A stretch of DNA of 64,000 nt from Agapanthus africanus (Eukaryota > Streptophyta > Magnoliopsida > Asparagales > Amaryllidaceae), in assembly GCA_030015575.1 (NCBI GenBank), contig JASDDO010000016.1, positions 67,081,396 through 67,145,395 on the forward strand, in the 5' to 3' direction. The position numbers were made by a program, and so were the translations under genes. The notes beneath the pieces were generated by a model, which worked only from the letters and a program-made list of their open reading frames with translations, did no database searches and was not told the DNA's origin. Below, one piece after another: positions 32,963 to 45,147 of this stretch. Position 1 is the stretch's first letter. Every line of letters begins with the position of its first letter.

Positions 32963-33389
32963 TCTAGGATTTCTTTGCACAGGCTATCCACACGACCAGG
33001 GGAACGTCGGGTTTCAGTAGTGGCTCTGTGAAACCCGGGGATCCCAGATATCTGTATTGTTCTGTGATGCTGTACATTTCTGTGATGTTGCATTTCTATT
33101 CACGCCTTGAGCGAAATATAATATATTGGTATATATATTGGTAGATGTTGTATATGTTTTTCATCCGCGCTAGTCCAGTCCCCGCTCTGCCGTTAGTAAG
33201 CTAACCTAACGGGTGATGACGGGACCCAGTGGCGAATGCGGATGGCATATACGTACGTCAGTATATTTTCGTTCTTTGTGGTGTGATCAAATGATGGGAC
33301 TGCGTTGATTCGGATCAATGCAAGTTAAACAAACCTAATCTGATGTTGTTGGAACACTTTTCAAAAAGCTGTTATTGCAAGGACGTTCA

Positions 33390-33655
33390 CTTTTGTTTTG
33401 CATCGTGGTATTCATTTGGAATATCCTGCTCCTCAGTCGACGAGGCAAGGGCCGAGATCCCTTCACCGGGAGTGACCCCTTGGACAAAAAGTTTGCGTCA
33501 GGGCAATGACTTCACTATAGCCGATTACTTTTGCTTTGCATCGCGGTATTCAGTTGGAATATCCTGCACCTCATTCTACGGGGAAAGAGCCGAGATCCCT
33601 TCACCGGGAGTGACCTCTTTAGTAAAGGTTTTCGTCACTATATTTTATAAAAAGC
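33390..33655 (+). repeat. Tandem duplication, period 138 bp
   Basis: Units 33390-33527 and 33528-33655 share CTTTTGyTTTGCATCG, GGAATATCCTGC and GAGATCCCTTCACCGGGAG. Also present in E (about 49888-50140) and D (reversed, about 61680-61930). Confidence 0.75.
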
Positions 33656-33758
33656 TATCCGTTCCTTCAACGATATCAAGTTCATTACGTTAAAGGTTTT
33701 CGCCAGAAACCATTCGTAGCCCTCCGTCATTTCAGTTAAATATTCGGTAGTATTCAAG

Positions 33759-33970
33759 CTATGTATTTTGACCTCACGCCAAGGCATAGTGATTGGTAGC
33801 TGCCGGGTATTTATCTGTTGCATAGATAGATGCGTTGGTTTGGGACAGTCGTACTACTATTTTGGCCTACGTCAAGGGTATGTACGGGTGGATTCAAATT
33901 AACCTGGATAATGACGGGTAGAACTTGACATGTGACTTATGATATTTTGACCTCACGCCAAGGTCATAAG
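33759..33970 (+). promoter_or_regulatory. Three-hairpin array in leader (element B)
   Basis: 33759-33789 (CTATG/CATAG), 33850-33886 (CGTAC/GTACG) and 33936-33970 (CTTATGA/TCATAAG). Loops read TTTTGACCTCACGCCAAGG in the first and third and TTTTGGCCTACGTCAAGG in the second. Confidence 0.65.
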
Positions 33971-34266
33971 AGCATGGGGCAGAAATCACATCGGGAGTTT
34001 CGAAAGAACTGAAACTTGCCAGATATGCGCATACCTTCTGGAGTGTGATACCGTGAGCGGATTCCGTCACGTTGTCATGCGATGAGAGTTGGATCCCGAT
34101 TCCCACTGATGAGTTGGTATACTCCTCGGGTGACTCCGACTAATTCTTCTTTCAGGTTTGGAGGAGAATTTGAGGTACAGTGGGAGGTTTCCAGATTAGA
34201 TAAATTGGTAACCATTCTGATCTAGGTTAGAGTGCACGCTGAGTGTTTCTTTTCTCTCTCTCTTTG

Positions 34267-37200
34267 GCAGCGACCTTTGACCCGACCCTAAGACTTTGAC
34301 TCAGTGACCAAGTTGACCGAACCTTCTTAACACTGGCTTTTGGATTGTCAGAGTTGCGAACCTCATTGCCACTCCTGCTTTTACCCTTTTCTCCAGGACA
34401 CCCCGTATTACTACGAACGTCCACTTCCATTGGACAAAACCATCGTATGGTTAGATACGAACTCGAAGGAATTTATTCGAGGATGGTTTCCGGTTCTGGA
34501 GAAAACGGATAGGATTATTCAGTTGTCTTTTCTTTTCACCCTCTCTCAGGTTGCGAGTACTCCTTGGCTTAGGAGTAGTACACCTATTATGCAAATTGGA
34601 TAGTCTTCTTCCAAACCATAGGCTGGTGCCGACCGGTAGGGAAGGAAGAAAGCCAATTAGCCTAAACGGTGTACAGAAGGTATTAAGTTAAGACAAAGTA
34701 AGGGATTAGTAAGAGGGCAAAGTAAATTGCAACAGATATTCACGACCAAACCAAGTATTCCTTCACCAATCCTAAAATCACCTTTGAATTTCTCCAGGAC
34801 ACTCCGTATCACTACGAAGATCCCATTTTATTGGATAATCCATCGTATGGTTATATACGAACTCGAAAGGAACTTGTTCCAGTTCGGGGATGGATCCTGG
34901 TTCAGGAGAAATAGGAATAAAGTACATTCAGGTGTCTTTTATCTTCACCCTCTCTCGCGATGCGAGTACTCCTTGGTTTAGGAGTAGTACACCTAATACG
35001 CAAATTGGATAGTCTTCTTCCAAACCATAGGCTGGTGCCGACCGGTAGGGAAGGAAGAAAACCATTTGGCCTAAAGGGGTGTACAGAAGGTAAAGACTAA
35101 AGACATATGAAGGGATTTGGAGAGGTGGAAAAGATCTATACGGTTACAGTCGTGAATCTGGAAGAGGCATTACTAGGAATACCGGGATACCCCATCGAAA
35201 CATTTCAATGTTTCAGTCTCACTGTGTAATGTTAAATGAAAACTGATTTCCCGATTAGATACTTACTCCAGGGTATGTATTTACCAGGTATGATTCTCAC
35301 ATCTGTATGGTTTTACAGATAATGAGTGGGAGTAAGTTATTGGGAATTGGGTGATCATCCTCATTATATCGGGATTCGTTGTAATTGGTGATATTTGAGG
35401 ATGCCACCTGGGTTGTTTGCCGGTCGGCAAATATTTGGTTTTGAATATCCGCTGTTGTGCACCAATTTCAAATTGATATATCTGTACGTCTATTTTCATA
35501 GAGTGAGATATACCTTTTGATATTATGTCGATGACATTTACCTATATCAGTGGATGGTTAGGTAAGGAGCATTGAACAGCGGTGTAATTCTTCTTAACCA
35601 AAAGTACAGTTTTCAACCTACGACAAACAGTGATTGAGTCGCAAGACTCAGGGGACTTATACAGAGTATTGTATATTGTCCAGTGTCCACTAGGACAGAG
35701 GGGTTGGTCCTCGTACTGTATTCTGTTTACTTATGACTTCTCTAGTTCTTAGACAGGTGTTTCGTAGAAACACAGGGTCGAAGTTTTGAGAAGTTATAGG
35801 TATAAGAATAAAGTAGAGAACCAGGTGTTGCAAGTATCGGGATTCTTCAAAGTGATCGAAGATGTAGATACTTGTGTATGGTATTCAGTTGATAGTAATG
35901 ATAAAGAGAAATTGCTTCTCTTTCGGGTTACTCATAATTGGAAGCATTCCTAAGTTGAGTAACGCTGATCGGCCTTTTTCCATTTAGTTGACATGCACTG
36001 GAGACAGCTGCATGATTTGAATCTGGTTCAATTAAATCAGTGCCTCTGGTTCTATATTGGATGTAGAACAGTTCATATCTTAACGTTGTTAAGGTACGGG
36101 GAGTTGTCCGGCTTATGCTTAAAACCAGACACTGGACAACTCAAGGCACGTTTCTGTAATGGCTGTTTGTGGGTTGATCCAGGCTATGACGCGGGTTGAC
36201 TTTCTACCATCTGGATGAACAATAGCAATATTGTTCTAGACTCGCCACAGTTTTATTAAAAATGGATTTTTTCAAAAACAGCAGTGGGAGTATGGTAGAA
36301 CTGGAAGTGATTCCAGAACCGCAAACGATTACTGAAGATTTGATAAGGAACCTAAAGATTCAATCTGATTTGACATTCCATTGGCCACTCCGCAGATAAG
36401 GTGGGTAACTTCAGGCACCCGAGAGGTACTTCGGTAGCCTCAAGGACGGTGACAGGGAAGTTCTTGTTTACCCACAATTACCATTGCTGTTGTTCCAGGC
36501 TGCGAGACCCGGCGGGAGGATGAGTATAGCGTCGTTCTGAACTCGCTTCAGAAGTGTACGTGTATATGACTCTGCCAGAGGGTTGTCGTAGACAGTGGGA
36601 GCAGCGGAAGCATTGGTGGACATCAGGCTTATGTCTATTTATAGACTAAAGCAGATATAGCGGAGATAGATCATCTATTTCTGATGCGACAGTCATAGGT
36701 TTGACGTCATCAGAATAGGGGATGGATCTGTTGAGAAGGTAGTAGGAAGTGATATTCCTATACTACGATCGGTTAGACTTTGGTCGTCACACAGTGGTTT
36801 CTCCACATAGGACTTGGATATATATATCAGACATTCTGGTTACTAGATCTATGGTTTTAGATCTAGATTTGGGTGGTTTCCTAATCTGGGTACCTTGACA
36901 GCATTCTATGAGTATTTAGAATGGACGACTCCTGGCACGGTAGTACACCTGCAGGTAATGGAGTCACCCTCTCTAAAGGTGTCTTATAGACTAAAGTAGA
37001 GAGGGATGTGCATGATTGGCAGATCACTTGCTTAGGCAATTGAGTCAATCATGAGATGTCAAGTACCACACCAGATGTTGTTCTTTCACTAGATGCAATA
37101 AGTTAATATTGATCCAATCCTGGAGAAACAGTCGGAGGCAGTTTTAGAACATAAGTGGCTGTTCTAGGGATATGATAACGAAAGCCCCATTCGGGAAACA

Positions 37201-37641
37201 GTTATCATTCCAGGCTTCCAAGGTGACCTGGACGACAAGGAGGTTGTCAGAGTTATAGTTTTTCCCTCTGACGAGGGGCAGTATTTTGGACGGGTGGTCC
37301 AAGGCAATACTGAGGGTGGCATGGCGCAGGATACTGATTAAGTTCAGTTGACGATACAGTCTAAGAAGTTTGGATTTGGAGTTCATTTATGAGCTAAGTC
37401 CCATCAGACATCCAGACATTCTAAGACAGGTATTGCTCATTTCGGGAGATGGTTTTCTCCGCGAACTTGAGATATAGAGAGACATAGAAAGGAACTTCTA
37501 GGCGGATCCACTCACTGAGGCTATTCCTCGAACGCAATAGTTTCGCAAACGGATTTTGTGAGACTGACAAGTAGAGGAGTTGGATGTTCGGTATCACACG
37601 GGCTGTGAGTATGCGACATCGCAATAATTAGCCTTGAGTGC
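34267..37641 (+). pseudogene. Decayed colinear gag-pol remnant of element B
   Basis: No usable frame. Nucleotide-level matches to C in the right order include the linker GTAGAACTGGAAG (36295), GAGAGGTACTTCGG (36420), the RT segment GTGGGAGCAGCGGAA (36596), GATATTCCTATACTACGAT (36753, just after where YVDD should be), GTCACCCTCTCTAAAGGTG (36963) and the RNase H end GTCCCATCAGACATCCAGAC (about 37400). A roughly 0.4-kb tandem duplication (34388-34680, 34789-35090) interrupts the front part. Between about 34267 and 36200 the parentage is unclear. Confidence 0.65.
34388..35090 (+). repeat. Tandem duplication, period about 400 bp
   Basis: Units 34388-34680 and 34789-35090 share TTTCTCCAGGACACyCCGTA, ACGAACTCGAAaGG, GGATAGTCTTCTTCCAAACC and end in GTGTACAGAAGG. 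Also in E (50874-51162, 51270-51570) and D (reversed, 60228-60527, 60636-60927). Confidence 0.8.
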
Positions 37642-37652
37642 AAGTGGGAGAT
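37642..37652 (+). promoter_or_regulatory. Polypurine tract, element B
   Basis: AAGTGGGAGAT directly before the 3' LTR. Confidence 0.85.
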
Positions 37653-39928
37653 TGTTGGAGATAGTGCCCTCAGAGTCAATTATTGGATCACAGGCACGTG
37701 ATTGCAATGATTGAGGGAGGACCTATCCCGGGACGACAGTCTTACTCGAGATGATAGTTTGCTATCTGGTTTACCTTTATCATCGTGTACTGCTTTAGGC
37801 GACCTGACATGTCGCTATTGCACGTTGATAGAGCCCTTAGGATTCTTGCTTGACTGCCAGCAATATGAGGGCGATCATATAAGTGAGAGCTGGAGTCTAT
37901 AAGCACATCCTTAAAAGGTCCCTAGTCGTAGGAGTCTCGAGACAGGGCATCGATTCTCCAGAGTAGACTAGTGTATACAGTCGAGACCCCGACGAGGGGC
38001 GGTGGCCGGTCTCACAAGCCACTGGTGTCAGTTGGTTCACCTAAGATGTATACAGGTGCTCATTGGGTTATGAGTACACCGGACAGGACTCGCCGGGAAC
38101 ATGCTAGTTGGTCTTATACCTGACGTCAGATAGCAGTTCCCAGGTGACATGTGTACAGGTTAGTTCATCGACCTGGGGATCGTCATTTGTCTCGTGTGAG
38201 TTCCCACTGTACTTTGATTACTACCCTACCACGGCTCAAAGGAGGCGTGCAAACAGGTTTTAGTTGGGTACAGTCCCGAGCCACATGGAGGCAGTGAGCG
38301 GATCTTCGGGGGTTTCGTCTCTCCCGGTATTGGGGGTGAGGTCGCGCTGTGTCTAGGAGAGCCATTACACAAAGACCTTGGCCAAGGCACGAGATTTACT
38401 GGTAGGTATTCCAGTAGTATCTCAGGGTGTTCTGGGCTACACTCCGACACGACTTGTACCGCTTTTGGGGGTCTGACTTTTACCAACCCCCTAGGCCCGC
38501 CATGCGATGCTCATAGACGAACGGACCGGACTGTACGGATATTGTCACTGACAGGCTCAGTTGGGTGTCGGGGTGAGCTTCCTCATCGACGTCCCTTTTA
38601 GTCAATAGCTGGTGGCCCGTCACGTATTGGCTTATACCTCTGACGTGCTAGTGGTTAAATCCACAGCCATAGTATTGACGAGTCTTTAGAGTCCACCACA
38701 CTTTCAGTTACTCAAGCTTTCGGGCGAAACGCTGTAGAGGCCGTATGGAGATATGGCAGGGTCCGATCAGATACGTGCGGTATTGCACGGATCAGGATCG
38801 GACAGTTTTGTACTAGTAGCCGTATAGTTATATGGCAAGGTTCGATCAGATACGTGCGGTATTGCACGAATTAGGATCGAACGGTTTTTACTAGCCGGCT
38901 TTGGTTTAAGCCGATCCTAGTATAGTACAGTGTAGATATTGTCTCATTGCATTTGTATCCGGACGGAATACAAATGCAGGTGTGTATGCACAGTGTGGGG
39001 TTTTCCTGTAATTTATTACGGGACCAGTTTTCTAGAGTTGCCATTTTGCTTTCCGTTCCGGCCGGTTTTCCTTTGTTCTTTCCCGGCCGGACTTTTCTGA
39101 TGGAGGGGGTAATTTGCAGTTTTGCAAATTACACTTTGTGGAGGATTTATTTGCATAAGGATTAATTATGAAAGCATCTTTTCTTTTTCCTTCATAATGG
39201 TTAGCATCTTTGCTTTATGAGATTTGAAATGGATTTGAGGTTGATGGAGAGTTTAGTGATGATTATGTTTAGGATATAGTCACCTTTCTACTTTTCCTAC
39301 ACTCACCTTCCTTCTATGTTTATGCTATCATATTCATTCCTCCACCCTCTTGCTCTCACTTGATGAAATGGTTGGAAAAAGAAAGAGAGAAAAAGAAAGA
39401 GAGAAAAAGAAAGAGAAGAAGAAGGAGAGAGCTTCATCTTCATCTTTGAGAGAGTATATCATTCTTCATCTCATTCCATTGCTAGAAAATTGAAAGCACC
39501 AATTTTCTATACACCATTCCTCCATCATCCACAAATGGCAACCAAACCCCAAAAGAGAGAGACTACGATTCTACACTATATTCCTACAGCAAATCTTGAG
39601 CATGTCGAGTTGCCGGCTTCATGCTCGAGTTGCCTCAGTATCGAGGTGGGAGCCCGTAAAAGTACCCGGCTTCGTGGTGCCCTTTCCGACGAGGAGGAGA
39701 CGGACGGAGATCCCGCGAGGAGATCGGAGTGGAGATGAAGACCGGAGGACTTGGATCGTCGGTATATCTCTAACCTATCTTGTTAGTTAGCTAGACTAGT
39801 TTAATGGTAACGATCCGGGGTTTAGTGCGCGGTGGTGCCGGTTTGCTAAGTCCGCAAATTTTAAAGTTTATCACCGTTTCCGCGTTTGGCCGTCGGGTTG
39901 ACGGCCGGGGCGCCGCCGTGCACTTACA
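37653..39928 (+). repeat. 3' LTR of element B (2276 bp)
   Basis: Same length as the 5' LTR and almost identical to it. The open frame that appears to begin at 39804 starts inside this LTR and only runs into C by chance. Confidence 0.95.
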
Positions 39929-39933
39929 TGTTG
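39929..39933. repeat. Target-site duplication of element B, right (TGTTG)
   Basis: Partner of 29681-29685; the Gag of C resumes directly after it. Confidence 0.9.
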
Positions 39934-41281
39934 GAGGAGCTTCCTCTTCTAGGTCCAAGGCGAAAGCCAAAGGAAAGAAGAAGAAGGCCCCCACCAAACC
40001 AAGGGGCGTTGTCAGTAAGGTGGAAGCTAAGGAAAAAGCAAAGGTAGCGGGACAGACTGTGGGAAAGGAAGAATCCTTTTATTGTCAAAAGAAAGGACAC
40101 TGGAAGAAAGATTGCAGGGCTTGGAAGGCCAAGAACCAAGACCCGAAGCAAGTTGTGGCTTCGGCTTCAGGTGTGTATGTTATTGAAAACTGTCTGCCAA
40201 TCAACTCTACTTCCTGGGTATTGGATACCGGATCAGGATCTTATATCTGTAATTCTTTGCAGGCACTGAGAAGGCGTAGAGTTTTGAAGGCAGGTGATAT
40301 GACCCTCAGAGTTGCAAACGGAGCAAGCATGGATGCTGAGTCCGTGGGGGACTATCACTTAGGATTGACAGATGGACATGTTTTTGTTTTTTGCAACTGT
40401 TATTTTGTACCTAGTTCGACTTGTAATATCATATCTGTATCTTTAATGTCTAAAAAAGGTTATGATTTTGCATTTGTAAGCAATGTTGTAAACATTCACC
40501 TTAATCATGTTTTGATTGGGTCGGGTACATTAAACAATGGAATATACGTATTAAACCAACAGCAAATTTTCAATATCCAGAATACACACAAAAGAAAGTG
40601 TCCAGAATTAAAACAGGCTTTCTTATGGAATTATAGACTGGGTCACATCAATGAAACACGATTGAGTAAATTACATAAAGAGGGATATTTGGATCCGTTC
40701 GAATATCAGTCTTATGCAACTTCTCAATCTTGCCTCATAGGAAAGATGACAAAGGCTCCGTTCACTGAACACGGAGTAAGAGCAAGCAAGCTCTTGGGAC
40801 TTATACACAGCGATGTATGTGGTCCGATGTCTACACATGCGCAAAGTAGTTATTCTTATTTCATTACTTTTACGGATGATTTTTCAAGGTATGGACATGT
40901 CTTCTTAATGAAGCATAAATCTGAAGCCTTTGAAAAATTCCAGGAATACAAGAATGAAGTAGAAAAACAAACAGGCAAGAGTATCAAGACACTGAGATCT
41001 GATCGATGTGGTGAATACTTGAGTGCCGAGTTCCTGGATTACCTAAAAGAGAATGGAATTCTCTTTCAACTTACTCCTCCATACACACCACAACACAATA
41101 GTGTATCGGAGAGACGGAACCGAACCCTATTGGATATGATACGTTCCATGATGAGTAACGCTGAGTTATCGTGATCTTTCTAGGGTTATGCACTAGAATC
41201 AGCTGCATATCTTTTGAACCGGGTTCCAACTAAGTCAGTGCCTACCACACCATATCAGATGTGGAGTGGGAAGAAACCCTA
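39934..41281 (+). pseudogene. pol: Gag C-terminus, protease and integrase, element C
   Basis: The text resumes with GGASSSRSKAKAKGKKKK, a basic Gag tail, then a zinc knuckle in which the first cysteine is replaced by Ser (40074-40076; SFYCQKKGHWKKDC). The protease motif DTGS lies near 40224. The integrase zinc motif is broken: WNYRLGH has lost the first His, and SQSC the first Cys. The catalytic context LIHSDVCG, RSDRCGEY and NSVSERRNRTL keeps D, D and E. The frame ends with a shift and stop near 41174, then a TGG-to-TAG change and another stop near 41280. Non-functional on several counts. Confidence 0.85.
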
Positions 41282-43271
41282 ACTTAAACATATGAAGACA
41301 TGGGGATGTCCAACTTTTCTCATAAATAAGCATACGGACAAACTCGAGGCACGCTCAGTACAGTGCAAGTTTGTAGGATATCCAAAGAACTCTAAGGGAT
41401 ATTTCTTCCATCACGCAGAGGAACAAAAGGTATTTGTTTCTCGTCATGCCTGCTTCTTGGAAACTGAATTTTTAGAAAATCAGATAAGTGGGAGCGTAAT
41501 AGAACTAGAAGAAATTCCTGAACCACAAGCTATTACTAAAAGCTTGGTAGAACCAGAAGGTTCAAAAGAACAGGACATTCCCGCACCACTCCGTATGAGT
41601 AGTAGGCTTTCTCATCCACCTGAGAGATACTACGGTTTTCTCATAGACGGGGATAGAAAGGATTGTATCATTGATAATGATGAGCCGACTAGCTTCCAGC
41701 AGGCCATTCAGAGCACTGACTCGGTAAAATGGCTGGATGCAATGCGGACTGAGATGGAGTCCATATACACCAACAAAGTATGGACTTTGGACGTCGCTCC
41801 AGAAAGGATAATACCCGTAGGCTGCAAATGGATCTTCAAAAGGAAGATTGGTGTAAATGGACAGGTTGAGACCTATAAATGGACTTAAGCAACTTCAAAA
41901 GGCTAGACTTGTTGCAAAGGGTTTTCGTCAAAGACCTGGTTTGGACTATGACGAAACCTTTTCTCCAGTGGCTATGCTCAAATCCATTCAGATCCTTCTT
42001 GCCATTGCTGCCTTCCACGATTATGAGATTTAGCAGATGGACGTAAAAACCGCTTTTCTAAATGATAATTTAGAGGAGTGTGTCTATATGGACCAGCCAG
42101 AGTGTTTCATTCAGAGTGGGAGCAGCGGGAAAGTGTGCAAGTTGCTTAAGTCCATTTATGGACTGAAGCAGGCATCGCGGAGTTGGAACATCTGTTTTGA
42201 TGAGACGGTCAAAGAATTTGACTTTATCAAAAATCCAAATGAACCATGCATTTATAATAAGATTGTAGCACGAACTGTTGTATTTCTCGTCTTATACGTG
42301 GATGACATTCTCTTCATAGGAAATGACATTCCTATGGTACAATCTATCAAAGGGTTCTTATCACACAGGTTCTCCATGAAAGACCTGGGTGATGCCTCTT
42401 ACATTCTGAGGATCCGGATCTATCGTGATAGATCAAAAAGGATATTGAGACTCTCGCAGTCCAGTTACATCAACACCGTACTGAAAAGATTCAGTATGGA
42501 AGATTTCAAGCGCGGTAATTTACCGGTTTGTCATGGGATCACCCTCTCCAAAGAAATGTCTCCCAAGACTGATTTGGAAAGGGATCGCATGTCTATCATA
42601 CCTTACTCTTCTGCAGTAGGCTCTATAATGTATGCGATGTTGTGTACCAGACCAGATGTAGCTTATGCACTGAGTGTGGTAAGCCGGTATCAGTCAAACC
42701 CCGGGGAGAAGCACTGGATAGCGGTAAAGAACATTCTAAAGTACCTGAGAAGGACTAAGGATATGTTTTTGGTTTACGGTGGAAAAGACCTCCAGATCGA
42801 GGCCTTTGCTGACTCCAGCTTCCAGAGTGACAAGGATGACTCCAAATCCATGTCGGGTTATGTCTTTACCCTTAATGGAGGAGCGGTCTGTTGGAAGAGT
42901 TCCAAACAGGAAACTGTTGCTGACTTGATGATGGAAGCGGAGTATATCGCAGCTTCTGATGCCGCAAAAGAAGCAGTCTAGATAAGGAAGTTCTTAACAG
43001 AACTTCAGGCGGTTCCGTCCATTGTTGATCCAATACCTCTGTATTGTGGCAACAATGGGGTTATAGCTTTAGTGAAGGAACCCAGGTCCCATCAGAAGTC
43101 CAGACACATCATGAGGCGGTATCACCTGATCAGGGAGATCGTGGATCGCCGGGAGATCGAGGTTCGGAGGGTTGTTACAGAAGATAACACTGCAGATCCA
43201 TTCCTCAGACGCAGTTTGAGAGGCTATTTGAGATGATAGGTCTGCGATATGCCAGCACATGGCCTTGGTGC
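41282..43271 (+). pseudogene. pol: Integrase tail, reverse transcriptase and RNase H, element C
   Basis: 41292-41888 gives the integrase tail and RT N-terminus up to [19 protein letters not shown]. Then about 20 extra bases (near 41877-41897) bring a stop. Another TGG-to-TAG stop is at 42032-42034. 42037-42981 gives MDVKTAFLNDNLEE, GLKQASRSWN, FLVLYVDDILFIGND (catalytic YVDD intact) and RNase H with FADSSFQSD and MEAEYIAASD, ending at a TAG where A has Trp. The last part reads YCGNNG for YCDNNG and has a deletion near 43203. It is clearly homologous to A but dead. Confidence 0.85.
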
Positions 43272-43282
43272 AAGTAGGATAT
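43272..43282 (+). promoter_or_regulatory. Polypurine tract, element C (degenerate)
   Basis: AAGTAGGATAT before the LTR, mutated against AAGTGGGAGAT in the relatives. Confidence 0.65.
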
Positions 43283-45147
43283 TGTTAGTGTGATATGTCC
43301 TAGAGGCCATTATTGTATAGTACTAGTTTGTATATTACATTTTGGAAGCTTAGGATATATACACGGATTGACATTCTTGCTCAATATGGTAGTATGCTAC
43401 TTGGTTTGTATCTATCTTAGTATGTGTGTGTGTGTGTTTCTTTTTAACATATTACTAATACATATTGATAGAGCCCTTAAGATCTTTTGCTTGACTACCA
43501 GCGTTGTGATGACAGTCACACTAGTGGGGGCTGGGTAGTCTATAAGCACATCCTTATACAGGTCCCTAGTCATAGGATTATCGAGACAGGGCATCGATAC
43601 TCCAGAGTAGACAAGTGTATACGCTTCTTATCCCAGGAGGGAAGATGGTCTGTCCTACAGCCATAGGTACGTCGTACTGGAGATAGTATGCAGGTGCTCG
43701 TTAGGTTACGAGTACACTGGACAGGGCTCGCTTGGAACTGTTGGTTGGTATTATACCTATCGTTAGTTATCAGTTCCCAGATGACATGAGTACAACGTAG
43801 TCCGTTGACTTGACACTGTCACTTCGCCTCGAGTGTGTTCCCACTGTTCTTAGATTACTACCTTACCATGGCTCTATTGAGTCGTGCAAATAGATAGTAG
43901 TTGGGTGCAGTCCCGAAGCACTTGGAGGCAGTAATGGTTAGACGGGATTCGTCTCTCCCGGTATTAGGAGTTGATATCGCGCTGTGTCTAGGAGAGCCAT
44001 TACACAAAGTCCCTGGCCAGGGCAAGCGAGATTTACTAGTAGTGTTTCCAGTAGTTTCTCAGGGTGTTCCGGGGTACACTCTGACATGACTTGTACCGCT
44101 ATTAGGGGTCTGACGTTTACCGCCCCATAGGCCCGACATGCGATACTCTTAGACGAACAGACTGGACTGTACGGAGATTGTCACATTCAGGCTCGGTAGG
44201 TGTTTGGATGGGTTCACCTCATCAGTCTTCTTATCAGCGTCTACCTGGGGACCGTTACGTACAGCTAGTACTGCTTGCGGCCTGTGGTTAAACCCACTGC
44301 CAGTGTAGTGTCGAGTCTTTAGAGTCCCACACAGAGGGTTGTTCACCTTTGGGAGAAACGAGATAAAGTTCGTATGGTTTTACGACAGGGTTCGTTCACA
44401 TGTGCGTACTTGTGCGTGTTCGGTGTTCGGACAGTTGATACTAGTGGGCTTTGGTTTAAGCCAGATCCTAGTATTTGGTTTTGGGTTGGTTCGGTCTCAT
44501 TGTATCCGTGTTCCTCGGAACACGGATGCTGGTGTGTAGACACAGTTGACAGAGGCAGAGGAACCTCATTAGGGTTTTGACCATTGACTTAATTAAAACC
44601 ATAATGAGACGAAGGAAATTGATTAATGAGTTTTAATTAGAGATAATTGTATCATGGTTAATTGGTTTGACCATTTGACTAAGTTGACCCATGTGGACTT
44701 AGATATTTTTGTGAGCATGCTTAGCATTAATTGTGATATGATAATGGTCAAATCAACATCAACCATGACAATTTATCCTAATTAAAATTATCATTATCTT
44801 TTTGTTCATATGAGAGCTATCTACTCATTTTATCATGACACATTCTCTCTCTTACAAGCTCTCTCCTCTTCCTCTCTTAAGGCTCTCTTGTTTCATGAGT
44901 TGAAAATCAAGAGCTTTGTGAGATCAAACAACCAAAACACCTCTCTACTCACTCTAGGGTTCTTAGTCTAGCAAGCCAAGCACTCTAGTTACTTAATTGT
45001 TGAGGTAGAAGCTCAAGCTAGAGGTCTTCGGGTAGATCTTTCTTTGGCAAAGAGAAGACGGTGAGGAGGAGCCATCTACACCACTCCAAGGAGCTCACAA
45101 GAAGAGCAAGCAACACAAGAAGAGAAGGAGTTCAAGACCAAGGTATA
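43283..45147 (+). repeat. 3' LTR of element C, cut by element D
   Basis: Starts TGTTAGTGTGATATGTCC and carries the GAGTCTTTAGAGTCCC block near 44312. It stops at GGTATA where reversed element D begins; by comparison the last 0.16-0.2 kb should lie beyond base 64000. A TG microsatellite lies at about 43422-43437. No gene. Confidence 0.8.
45143..45147. repeat. Presumed left target-site duplication of element D (GTATA)
   Basis: Five bases before the outer end of D; the partner would be to the right of the window and cannot be seen. Confidence 0.5.

Larger units (their letters stand above)
31975..34266 (+). other. Long leader of element B
   Basis: About 2.3 kb without a gene. In order: GC palindromic hairpin (32169-32225), double stem with CTATA loop (32413-32490), a roughly 130-bp tandem duplication (32709-32962), CCGTTAG hairpin (33190-33212), a 138-bp tandem duplication (33390-33655), three-hairpin array (33759-33970), and a pyrimidine tract ending in TTGGCAG (about 34245-34270). 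Confidence 0.75.
29686..39928 (+). mobile_element. Element B: complete, very young, non-autonomous copia derivative (10,243 bp)
   Basis: Two 2276-bp LTRs that by eye differ at about one position (CAGGAG at 30420 against CACGAG at 38388), an exact 5-bp duplication, an intact initiator-Met primer site and an intact polypurine tract. The 5.7-kb interior has no frame longer than about 120 codons, only decayed colinear pol. It resembles E and D in structure and sequence, so it is one member of a moving family, not a single wreck. Proteins must come from coding relatives. Confidence 0.9.
27915..45147 (+). mobile_element. Copia element C (Angela/BARE type), 5'-truncated and interrupted
   Basis: Leader (27915-29053), gag, protease, integrase, RT, RNase H, and most of a 3' LTR, with element B inserted in gag and element D in the LTR. 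The 5' LTR, primer site and first part of the leader are missing. Many stops and frameshifts make it a dead copy, clearly older than its guests. Confidence 0.85.

Noticed and set aside
33343..33693. Open frame of 116 codons with repeated SWYSxGISC and EIPSPGVT words
   Set aside because: The repeats are the translated 138-bp tandem duplication; the frame is not kept in E or D.
39804..39933. Apparent start of a 456-codon gene at 39804
   Set aside because: The first 125 bases are the end of the 3' LTR of element B; only from 39934 does real copia Gag sequence follow, so the start is an accident of the insertion.
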